DNA of 64,000 bases from Apostichopus japonicus. Its lineage: Eukaryota > Echinodermata > Holothuroidea > Aspidochirotida > Stichopodidae. The stretch spans positions 28,371,668-28,435,667 of the forward strand of contig NC_092569.1 of the NCBI RefSeq assembly GCF_037975245.1, in the 5' to 3' direction. The notes beneath the pieces are model-generated. The model did not search any database. It saw only the letters and a program-made list of their open reading frames with translations, and was not told the origin of the DNA. This document shows, one piece after another, positions 1 through 11,500 of this stretch; the stretch's first letter is position 1, and the number at the start of each line of letters is the position of its first letter. A program made the position numbers and the translations under genes.

Positions 1-838
1 GACGACTTGAAGGGGCGTACTGTGGTTCAAATTGTAATAGAATATTGACTTGTTCAAGAGTTTGCGTATGATGTTGATAACTATAATGAAAACTGTCTCT
101 TTAAAAATGTTTCATTCAATATTGGTTTAGATTTAGCAAAGCCATCAAGAACATTAACTTGTTCGAAACTTTGTCCCAAATATGAATGAATTTTAGTCTT
201 TTTTGTAACAGTAATCAAGTTTGAGTATTTATATGCATCAACATAGAAAAAGGTTATAACTCACAACTGATGACGTAATTAGTGAGAGTGAGTGGAAGAG
301 AGAAGGACACCAAATAATTAATACTGTTTATAGTATAGTAATTGATAGTAAAGCATAGTGTATATAACGTACTGTGTTTCTTAATGCTGGTTTTACACTT
401 GGACGTATAGTAAGTATTTACTGGGACGATGTGGCGAACTACACACACATGGTTAATAGAATACGAACAAATAAGGCTGGAAGTCCTCCCTCCTTACCAG
501 CCCCCCCCCACCCCCTCGTCCCCAGGGGCTACGATGGGCACGTCTGGTTCCGACGCATGCTACATATTTGCTTCTTGAAAACGAAATTTCGATTCGTTTG
601 TCACGTCTGTCACGGATCGACTATGGAGTACGTGGTTCATCTGTATATAAGATGTTGTTTGTAAAGAGCGCCCTCGGAAATATAACCTACACTAACTGGG
701 TGGTTCCAATGCACCAACATAATTTTACGATCCTATGTGAGGTGCAGATGCTTTATGACGTCAGACAAATAAGAACATTCACGATGTATTCGATGGTACA
801 AAATTAGTCTGTTTCATTGCAGGATTATTGTCTTATCA
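1..838. other. Left flank, no gene seen
   Basis: AT-rich with a short C-rich patch at about 501-515. Short open frames only; none recognisable. Confidence 0.5.
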
Positions 839-1051
839 TAGCATTACGGACTCGGCCTTTTGGCTAAGATCATGTGTAGTATCTGTTCCCTTTCGAGGGG
901 AATCGTGATACTCACCTCACGATGATCACACAGTCACAGTCTCGATGCAAGGGGACTGGTGTCGAGAGCGGATCAGTCGTTCGGTTGTTTGGTTCTTCGT
1001 GCCCAGGTTCTTTCCTGGGTGACTTTTCTTAAAACGTAGCATTACGGACTC
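839..1051 (+). ncRNA. U2 snRNA-headed structured element between 15-bp direct repeats
   Basis: Positions 851-888 match the 5' part of U2 snRNA (stem-loop I and the branch-point-pairing GTGTAGTATCTGTTC) in 37 of 38 positions. The rest diverges but keeps hairpins where U2 has stem-loops: TTCCC/GGGGAA, ATCGTGA/TCACGAT and CCCAGG/CCTGGG. No clear Sm site is seen. TAGCATTACGGACTC occurs at 839-853 and again at 1037-1051, like a target-site duplication. It may be a retroposed U2 variant or a U2-headed SINE. Confidence 0.6.
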
Positions 1052-1877
1052 TGACCTCACACACTATAAACTATCACATAATATGGCATATTACACTATG
1101 GCAGTCACAACAAATGGTCACGTGCATTCGCCGAAAACCTGCCAAAACATGAATAAAATACAATAAATTGAAATTGAAATCAAAAAATAATTGTTAATAT
1201 ATGTGTTAGTGCCATCTAGTGACAAGTATACATGCAACTTACGCATTCATTTCGTCATGCGATCAGTTGGATAATCACACTCGTAAGAAACTAACCGTAT
1301 AGAAGTAGCTGTGTAACTTGGATAACCAAATAATTTTACTCATCGCCGGGTTCACTAAACATTACCTGAGTCACGGTCTTGTAGACATACGAAGTTTATT
1401 AGTATTTGGTTTAAAACGTTAGCATGTATTGTCTCAGCATTAGACTGTGTCATTATGTCTCAACTATAGACATACTACAATGCATAGAATACAAACACAC
1501 TAAGGAGTGCAGGCTACAATTAGTATGCCAACTATTTTAGTTGGCGCGCATTGATATTATTCTTATAATGTGAGAGGTGGCACATGAACAAACTGGAACA
1601 TAGATTTTACCAGCTCAGGGATCAACTGAAAGCTATGGGTCCTTTAAATCAAACCAATATTTGGCGCCATGGACGAAACTAGCACCTTTCGCGACTCCAG
1701 AGGAAATATGTGTCTCCAGTCGCTAAACTTGGTGACGTCTTCGGCGCTTCTGACCCAGCAGCCAATCAGCTCCGCCGAAACGATAGGCTGCTGGTAAGCC
1801 CATTCTTCTCAGGTTGGAAATACCTCTGGCTCGGTAATTAATACAAATAATAATCAGCAGTTATTTTTACGACGCAT

Positions 1878-2127
1878 AAGCGACCACAAATGTGGGAGAA
1901 GCCTGGAAGGGCTTATGGATTACAACTTACACGTCGGGTGGCTTCCAATTCAACATTTTAACTCAAATTTGGAATCTTTTCAATTTAGAAAGTCATTTCA
2001 GGTGGGAAAACAGTATAGATTGCTCTTGGATGAAAACCGGCCACCTTACTATGACCCGGCCGGGTAATGAACTAAGCATCATTGCTTCAAACGCCACCGC
2101 ATTTATCCACTCGGCCACAGCACCGGT
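1878..2127 (-). mobile_element. SINE-A copy (class II tRNA head)
   Basis: Read on the minus strand it starts GCTGTGGCCGAGTGGATAAA, the A-box region of a Ser/Leu-type tRNA, and then carries a degenerate B box, followed by a body ending near GTGGTCGCTT. The same sequence recurs at 9278, 58026 and 62901. The open frame on the plus strand here is repeat-derived. Confidence 0.8.
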
Positions 2128-2567
2128 AAAATGGCGCTATGTTAGTGAAAAAAAACATGCTATAGCCTATACCACATAATGGACATATCTATTAAGACGT
2201 ATGTCTACTCTCAACGTGAAATGGATTTTATTATTTATATGATATTGATTTAAGTACGCTCGCATTATCGAATTTATTATCCGGTAATTATTGATTAGTA
2301 TTTCTGGTCCCATCGAAGAAAAGGAATTGCCTTCGAAACCATGATTGTCGTGGCTAACGCTATAGGCCTCGTTATACCATTTAATGGAAAATATGTTCAT
2401 AAACCATCCTTAACGCATCACCTATAGGACGACTAGTCTACTGCAAGGGCTATATACAGAAGTGACTCAACAGGACGATTTTCTTCTGAGGCAGAGTAAA
2501 ACAAAGACAGAGAAAACCAGTTCTTTGTTTTAAAACCTTTTTTTTAAACCCCTTTTTTTTAAACCAT

Positions 2568-2811
2568 AGGAGTGTTAGCTCAGTGGATAACGCCGGTACC
2601 CCCTTTCAATCATAAGGTCCCCGTTTCGAGTCACTACCAGATTAATGTATGTCGTCCGGTTACAGAGTTGTTGACAATTGACAATTCATAATCATGGACG
2701 TTAAATATGAATGTAAGAGACTGACTTCGGTCAGCTTGTGGCTTTGATAAGCCAATGATGGCTTCTTCGCGAGTTCCTGCCTGCAGGAGGATCTAATATA
2801 CATACATACAT
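2568..2811 (+). mobile_element. tRNA-derived SINE, second family
   Basis: A-box-like TTAGCTCAGTGGATAACGCC is followed 40 bp on by a B box GTTTCGAGTC. The unrelated body has hairpins (GACTGACTTCGGTCAG; CCTGCCTGCAGG) and the element ends in an (ATAC)n tail at about 2800-2811. Preceded by oligo-T/A runs. Confidence 0.65.
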
Positions 2812-2856
2812 TTTTTGTCTGCCACTGAAAAAGATCCTGTACGGTTTGAAACGTCT

Positions 2857-3372
2857 ATGCCCTCTAACATTCACATGTTCTTACAGGTAACCCGCCATGC
2901 CCTCTCACATTCATATGTTCTTACAGGTAGCCCGCCATGCCCTCTAACATTCATATGTTCTTACAGGTAGCCCGCCATGCCTTCTCACATTCATATGTTC
3001 TTACAGGTAGCGCGTAATGCTCTTTCACATTCATATGTTCTTACAGGTAACCCGCCAGACCCTCTCACATTCATATGTTCTTACAGGTAGCCCGCCATGC
3101 CCTCTCACATTCATATGTTCTTACAGGTAACCCGCCATGCCCTCTCACATTCATATGTTCTTACAGGTAGCCCGCCATGCCCTCTCAAATGTTCTTACAG
3201 GTAGCCCGCCATCATCCTCTCACATTCATATGTTCTTACAGGTAGCGCGTAATGCTCTTTCACATTCATATGTTCTTACAGGTAGTCCGCCATGCCCTCT
3301 CACATTCATATGTTCTTACAGGTAACCCGCCATGCCCTCTCACATTCACATGTTCTTACAGGTAGCCCGCCA
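2857..3372. repeat. 40-bp minisatellite, about 13 copies
   Basis: Unit consensus CCTCTCACATTCATATGTTC followed by TTACAGGTAGCCCGCCATGC. Continues at 4380-4500 after the inserted element. Confidence 0.92.
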
Positions 3373-4379
3373 GCGAATATTTTTTCCCCAAACTGAACTG
3401 ACACTGAAATTATTTCCTCGATTCTGATTGGCTGATCAAAACCGGAATGGTAGTCGGCGTTTATGAATGAATGTATGTGACACTGTTAGTGTTGATCATA
3501 CCAATCCTCATGGGCCGCATCATGTCAAAAATACGTGTGTAGGCCTTATACAGGCTAAGTTAAAGTCTGTAGGCCTACGTGTGCCTTCATGTAGATACAA
3601 TGTGAGGCTTCCAGTTATCAAGAGCTACTACAAGGGCGGTAGGGCCTATATTAGTGAATTTGAGATCTCGAACTAGTACGAATACGTATATACGGTTAAT
3701 GCAGGCCTACTACTGTATGTCACCATGTATAAGAACTTCTAATTGTGCAGGTAAACATATGTGGTTACGTACGTATAGGTTATAATGCTATATACAACTA
3801 GTTAACAAGTCAAAAGACACAGACATATCGTCAAATGCCATGTTTGTGTACACTCACTGGCTGACACACACTCGCTCGCGCGTCTTCATGGCCACTACAT
3901 ATTCGACTAGGCCTATCATGATTCATTGACTGAATACATTTTGAATTTATGATTATAAAACTAAAAGTATCGCAACCAAACGCCACGGTACATATGTACA
4001 TCGGCTACATGTATACAATTACAAATGCACTGTGTGTTATTGTGTTGTATACTATACACAGTACAATAGGCTACATTACATGTATGTGTTGTGTAGAGCG
4101 GAGTCAAGCGAGTAAACAAACGAACGAGGACTGCCTATAATGGGCGCAGTAGTTGGGAATAGTTGCTTCACTCTATACTTTCGTTCAAATATACCTACTA
4201 AAACTTCTGGAAAGTTGCTAATGTTAATATCTTGAATTTGAATGTGTTGATCATACTGATATCGACAGATTATGGAGGATCCATGTTGAAAACTAAAGTA
4301 TATCACGTGCTCGCTGATAACCAATCAGAATCGAGGAAATAATTTCAGTGTCAGTTCAGTTTGGGAAAAAAATATTCGC
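3373..4379. mobile_element. 1,007-bp terminal-inverted-repeat transposon, non-autonomous, 9-bp TSD
   Basis: Inverted repeats of about 58 bp (3373-3430 and 4322-4379) start GCGAATATTTTTT and differ at about one position. They are flanked by an exact 9-bp duplication AGCCCGCCA (3364-3372 and 4380-4388). The host 40-bp array is continuous if the element is removed. The interior has no recognisable transposase. A 9-bp duplication with long TIRs suggests a MULE-type element. Confidence 0.85.
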
Positions 4380-4500
4380 AGCCCGCCATGCCCTCTCACA
4401 TTCATATGTTCTTACAGGTAGCCCGCCATGCCCTCTCACATTCATATGTTCTTACAGGTAACCCGTGATGCTCTTTCACAATCATATGTTTTGAAAGCCC
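4380..4500. repeat. 40-bp minisatellite, continued (3 copies)
   Basis: Same unit as 2857-3372; the last copies are diverged. Confidence 0.88.
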
Positions 4501-5509
4501 GTCATGCCTTCTTACATTCAAATAGTTTTAAAGAGAGCCTACCATAAGAATAATTTCCGCCCGCTACGGTATTACCAATCTTTGATAAGACTGCTTGAAA
4601 ACTGTATCCATTTATTAAAGGACCATTCCATTGCATTAATATCTGATTGGAGAGTCCGCGGTACCCTCATTATTTCCCTTTGCACTTCAAACGACTTAAA
4701 TCAAGTCGAGTGATGACGCGTTTAGACACATTCCTCTATCCAATAAATTGGTTTTATTTGTTATACAAACTATACAATAGAGTCCTGCCGCATACATTGA
4801 ATAGCATCCTCACCCACTTTATGGAACCCCGTCAGTAGCACTCGCTTCATCGATCATCATAACAATAGAAAGTTGTTGACTCTCTTTCAATACACTGAAT
4901 AGACACGGAGCGAATTCAATGTTTTGAGTCTAACGGGAATAAATGGCAAAAGGCAAGTTTCTCTTTGCAAGGAGGATAAGAAGGTTCTCCGACTATTCAT
5001 CAGTCCATGTAGAAAAGAATGAACCTTTCGCTGTGGATGTAATGGCTGTTTTCTTCAGTTCATTCTTAAACAGGCTGAACGTATACTGTGCTTGAATTTC
5101 GTGAAACAGCAAGGAAAAGTCTTTATTAGTCTAAAACATTTGACCTTCTTATCTTATTTTTTTGTTGGAGGAGAATTTGGGACACTATAGTCAACAGGAC
5201 ATTTTATTATCTCTCTGGAAGGAAGCATTAACACGTTAACCATATCATAATATTGCTGAGATGTAAAGAAAACAAAATGTTGTCTTCAGTCAGTCTCGGG
5301 AAGAGATAACCTTTTCTGTATGAAACGTCACCGATGTAGAAAAGGTCACCAAAACGACGTTGTCATGTAAGGGTTGTAGCGACTGAGTTATTTTGGAAGC
5401 TTTTTCGTTAGAGAAACATCGCATTTTTACTACAATTGATATTTCTTGCTTGTGTTTGTGTTTTTTTTTTGTTTTACTAATCTCTTGTCGGACAGTTTAA
5501 GGAAGTAAC

Positions 5510-5594
5510 ATGGGCTACGTAACTTTATTTGTAATACCAGTCATAATCTTCGCCAGCCTAAGAACGTGCCATGGAATAAGAGGTGTCGATACAG
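5510..5594 (+). CDS. Exon 1: signal peptide
   Basis: The ATG at 5510 opens MGYVTLFVIPVIIFASLRTC, a hydrophobic leader with a likely cleavage near Cys-His-Gly. The exon ends in ACAG before GTAAGT, phase 1. The 5' UTR start and promoter were not identified. Intron 1 (5595-9588) is about 4 kb and holds a SINE-A relative at 7263-7365, an (ATT)n run and a SINE-A copy at 9278-9525. Confidence 0.75.
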
Positions 5595-8500
5595 GTAAGT
5601 CCTCAATAAATGATAATTCAAGCATTGATACTAACATTTTACCTGTAATGTGCTCCGAAGGTCTGTTACCGATAACATTTCATAATTTGGCTTACACAAT
5701 TTTGAATTAGATTATTAGACAAGAATTAACGAGCAATGTGTCTTGTGTTCTAATAATAACGTTCATTGTTTAAATTGCCTTTTTAATATAACTGTGCTTC
5801 ATGTGAAAATATAATGCCATGGACGTGTTGCCTTGATGATGTATACTGTTCATGTCAGTTGTCGTTGTGATTGTTCTTACTCACATTAAGCCTAAGTATT
5901 CATGATTGTGGTATGTAACACATTATAGCCTAACAAAGACAATGCACCTGTTTTATGGCCATAGTATATACTCTACAGGTAGTAACAATCGATGCATTTA
6001 TTTTCATGGATGTTACTTATCGGGACTGTGACATAAGATAATGTTACTGTAGTGCTCTTTACTGAGAAAAAAAAAACACAACGGAAAAGTAACGTTATTG
6101 GAAGAGTTCTAATTTGTCAACCTTACAGCTGCCTGAGTTACTTTATTCATCAGTGGGGTGGTGGCGACATAGGGGTTAGGGCGGGGGGGGGGGGGGTGAA
6201 AAAGTGTCCAGTCGAGTGGGCGAGAGGCAAGTGAAGCAAACTTCTTTCAGTATTTTTGACTATTTAAAAAGGGTGTTTCAGCTTTCCATGGTCTCGTTTA
6301 TTTATTTCTTATCAATATATTTTGTTGCTATTTGAAACACCATAAAAACCAAAACTTAAATAAAAAGAAATCACCTAAGGCCTACACCACGTCTTGGAGA
6401 TAACATTTCATGTTTAGTTTACAAACGGTCCCAACTGATGTAGAACTCAACCATACACACATGAATGGGGTCGCCAGTTGTTTTCGCCATTTGACAAATA
6501 GTAGAGGGTTAATGCGTAATTGTTTGAAACAAAACACCCAATTTTCTGGCATGCGAGCAACCTGCTCTGTGTGTGCTTGGTAGGAAAATTGAGGGGGTGG
6601 TAGTGTCCATAAATGAGGTGCTAGGGAAGGAGCCCGAGGGTGGAGTGGGGATGGGGTACTCTGTTTAACTTTCAAAGAAATAATTTTTGCCTGCTAGAAT
6701 TACATAAATTTTCACTCAATAGCCTACAACATGCATGATCATTGTGACCAGGCAGAGGTTCACGTAATCTTCCAGATGTTTTACAAGAATGTCTAACGTA
6801 CTATAGTTGCATATATAATGTATAAACTGGATCTAGAGCACCATAACACCACATAATATAACACCATCTAGTTTGCACCATATACAGAAACTGTTACCCG
6901 TACGGTTTCTTTATACAGTAAACCTATATACCTGCTCCACATGTATACAATACAATCACGTAAAACTCCACACACTTGCATTACGCTGCATACAATACAC
7001 GATGCGTTAAGTCTACAAAGACTTAATTACGCAATAAGATATTGTGGTTACAATTAGGCTAGCTTCAAGACTGATATTACTGACTTTCTTTTAACATTCT
7101 GTAATGATCAGGTTAGGCTTATAGTAATAATTGAGCCCATTGGGATATTAACGATTCACTGATTGTGACTGTAGAGGCAGGAACTTTTGATTGTTTACAT
7201 TGTTCACGGTTAACATAAAAAACGGAAATAAACTTTTCATAAAATATAACTCTACAAGAATGATTCAGAATTTGAGTTAAGATGTTGAGTAGGAAGCCAC
7301 CCGACGTGAAAGTAGTAATCCATAAGCTCTCGCGGCCTTTTCTCACACCCGTGGTCGCTGAAATAACTGCCTGATTATTAAGTACTATATTGACATTATT
7401 ATTATTATTATTATTATTATTAAGAATTTGTCACGTGAGACGAGGGAGAAGTTATAGAAAGGTGAGATACAAGTCTATTTTTGTTTAAGAAAAAGTCGCC
7501 CATTTCGCTCTCGTTGTGTTAGTCCATGCTGTTTATGCTATAGGTGATACAGTGTTTTTTGTGTTACTCAAAAGTTTTGCGCTCCATCGAACATAGATGA
7601 TACACGCCACACAAAAAAGAGCTTACTCTCATTTGCACGATGTATAGTCACGTGATCTCTTTACTTGGATGGGTAACTATAGGGACCGAGCTATAGTCCC
7701 TGGTACTTTTAGCAGCCAGGTGTTTGTGCTGTCCACCTAACAATGCGAATCAAGATGGCACATTGCACAAACTTGTATGCACTTTTATGCGGTAATCCTA
7801 AGACGGGCCCAAACACCTCTGCCCATATGGAAACTTAACGGAGTGGTACCTATACTGTAGGTTTGGTCTATGCACATAACATATAGCCTACCATTTGAAC
7901 GACTGATATGAAGTGTGCTGAGCCATATGCACATCATATGGAATACCAATAATAATAACCAGTAATGAAATTACCTATATGCACACGTATCATCCCAACA
8001 ATACTGTATATATGGCCTACCGTATGTATACTTCGAATATTTAATGTGGTTCTTTCTAGACCGTTGAGGTATTAAAATTTAAATTAAATTAAAAACCAAA
8101 AACGGTCAATAGTCGGAACTTGATACAGTTTCTGTGTCATATTCAAACTGTACTGTTTGGTATATCACTGTTATCCAAAGTAAGGCATATATAGGCTACA
8201 ATACCTGCCAACATTAATGTGCGACTAACGATTTGATGTTTTTGTCTCAAGGTGGAATCTCCAAAATCTCACTTGACAAAATTCCTAAACCTTCAAAACA
8301 AAGGGAGCCTTAAGCAGATTTCAATGGGAGTTGTGTAATAGGTTACGTATAGGACTATTATTGGAAAGAGCATACAAGTTATGAGAAAGGAAAAGAAAGG
8401 TGTCTAGGAATACAATGACGCTGTGAACACAAAAACAAAATGCTAGAATGATATACTAAAACGATGATGTTTATATGATTTTAGAAAGGTTTGCTTTTAA

Positions 8501-11500
8501 ACAATTTACGTTTTTAGCCAAACATCTCGAGTTTTTGTTTTGTTTTCTTGGGAACATTCAGGTCAACACTAGTTTGGAGGTGTGGTTATGGTACACCACT
8601 ATATATGTTCATATTACTTTAGTAGGTAAACATGTTGTCCGCTCTTCCAGTAATAACGTCGGTATCAGGCACCAAAGGTATATAAACGGTCCGGCGAAGA
8701 GATCGTGCATTTAGAAGTGTAAACGTATATTGATTCATCACGTGACTTGAGTAAACATATCAAACTAGTGTGAAAATTGTCTGATCTTTATGGTATATTG
8801 TGTGTATTTCGTTAGGTGATTATTACATTTTAACCCTCTCCTATTCATTAAATATCAGATCATGAGTCAAGGTGTACAATTAGAAAATGTTTCGACGGCT
8901 TGTTAATGAAGCAAACGGATAAAAGCCTATGCACTTAACGTGTGCTTGTGATATAAAAGGATCTGTTCCGAAATGAATCGTTAATAACTCGTTTGTTGAG
9001 GATATCCACCCCCAGCCACCCCACCCTTTTAACAGCCACCTTTAAGCAAATTCTGAAATACTTCGCATATAGTCCCGAATCCAGATTCTTTTCCGAGTGT
9101 ATTGAAAATAATGTACTCGAAAGCAAAACTGAAAGTGTGTAGTTTTATAGCTGACTTATTCTGGGGACTAAATTAATAATATGTATGACAAGTAAATATA
9201 TAGCATACCTATAATATTAAACTGCGTGGAAATAGAAAACTGGAATTTGCACGGCATTCGGCAAGAAAATGGGGCTAAAGCGACCGCAAATGTGGGAGAA
9301 ACCTGCAAGGGCCTATGGATTACAACTTACACGTCGGGTGGCTTCCAATTTAACATTTTATCTCAAATTTGGAGTCATTTCACATGAGAAAACCGTAGAT
9401 TGCTCTTGGATAAAAAACACCACCTTATTATGACCTGGCCGGGTATCGAACCCGGAACCTCCCGATTTGCTAAGCCTCGCTGCTTCAAATGCCACCGCCT
9501 TGATGCACACTGCCTACAGCACCGGTATTTTACCAAACATAACCAAAATCAACAGTTTACATACATATTTATTAAATATATTTTACAGATTTCTACAGAG
9601 GATGCTTTTGGGACAACGCCAACGACCGTGTGCTTTCTGACCTCATCTTCTGTCCTAAGAGTGAAGCGGTCAACCAAGAGTGCGTTAACGACTGCAGCCT
9701 AGGTCAACCCTACTGTCAAAGTAACAGTAAAATGACCCTTGAACTCTGTAGGTCCATCTGCGAGGCGCAGAATTTCCGCTTTTACTCGCTACAAGCTGGT
9801 AGACAGTGCTTTTGTGGCGGTGATTTTTCGCAGTATGATGTTGGAGGGCAGGCGCTTTTTTGTGACTATCCGTGTACTGGAAATAGTACGCAGTTATGCG
9901 GTGGCGAATACCGTATGGACGTATATGAAATACCTGGTGAGATATAGTATGGCTTGTAGCATTCATACAGTGTATGTATTGTGTTGTATATGTTTGTGGT
10001 TTATAGACTATCCCAAGTTGGAAAATGGGTCTGGTAAGACCTGACGAAGGGAGTTGGAGGAGGGGGGGGGGGTGCTGTCAGGAATGAAGGATACTCTACC
10101 AGGGCCCGGGGTCGATTTAGGGGAAACCAAGGGAAATATTGAATGCAAACTATTTATCCATAATATGCACTTCCGGAAAATGGAGACTTCAAGAAATGGG
10201 GCTCGGTGACGTATTTTGGGTAATAGGTGGCGATTTGTCGCCCAATCCTTATGGTGTTCACGGCTGTCCTAATACATATCCACTCTACAATAATATTCTT
10301 TAGGAGGGATGGAGATGGTCAACATCTGAAGTCTGTCTAGCAAATGCAGTTTGTAGAGAATCTTAGTGTTAATTCCAAAGTTATACTGGTTTTGATTCCC
10401 ATTCCAGCCAATTATGCCTCGCTCGTTTAAATTTGATGATATTTATACGGAAGCGTAGAAAGGACATGCCAATTGACGTTTTGATGAGATGCAATCATTC
10501 GTCAAAATGACAAGAATCTGAAAATTAACATTTTGTCGACCAATAGTAACTTAAGCACATCTGGGAATTGACGTTTTTGACGAGATGCAATTTATCTCGT
10601 CAATATTGAAAATATCTGAAAATTTAGGATTTGGCGAGATGCATCTCGACAAAGTTTCCCGATTTTTCTTCATTTTGACGGTCATTCTTCTCGACAAAAA
10701 GTCAGTTTTCAAATTGTTGACATTTTGACGACTCGATGCATTTCGACTAAACGCCGTAAATTTTCAGAGTTTTGACATTTCGACGATTATTTATGATGTC
10801 GTCAAAACGTCAATTTTCATATTTTTGTCATCATCGCGAGTTCAAGCACGGCAACACCGTAATTTTTCAGATTTGCGACACTTTGACGATTTAGAATATA
10901 TCGTCAAAACAAAAACTGTCAACTTCTTGTCATATTGACGAGTTTTCTGCATTTCATAAAACGTCAATTTATATGTACCTTCTACGCTTCCGTACAGAAC
11001 CGAGAGAAACAGGAGTTTATTTGAAGCTGAAAGGAGAGTCTGCTCTTTTATTCAAATCAAAATATGGACAAAGCACATTCAGCCTTCAGCTATTTTAAAG
11101 AGATTGAAAAGGTTATAATACGGTCTGATAACCTAGAGGTTACTGGTTTTAATAATTGTCACGAATGTAGTCTAAAACCTTTGTCAGTAAACCTCAATAA
11201 AAGCCGCACATGTTCGGCCACGTTTGGTATTATGTGCAAGACTTACAGATCGCACATCTTGATTATAACACTCACAAAAGACCAAATTACTAGTAATTGT
11301 TACCCAGAGATTTACTTCGTTCCTCGCTTACCTGTCTCCTCACAACCTTAGCACCCCTTCTACCGTGCCTATAATGTCCTTGGTAACCCTTAAACACTGT
11401 GCGCCCTCTATAACCGGCTCCCCGGTCATTGCCCCTCCTTCTCATTCTACCATTTCATGTGTCTACATGCGTTTTTATCGATCAGAATATTTCCAAAATA

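Noticed and set aside
2857-3372. CRISPR-like array of 40-bp repeats
   Set aside because: Units are contiguous with no unique spacers and the genome is clearly eukaryotic; it is a minisatellite.
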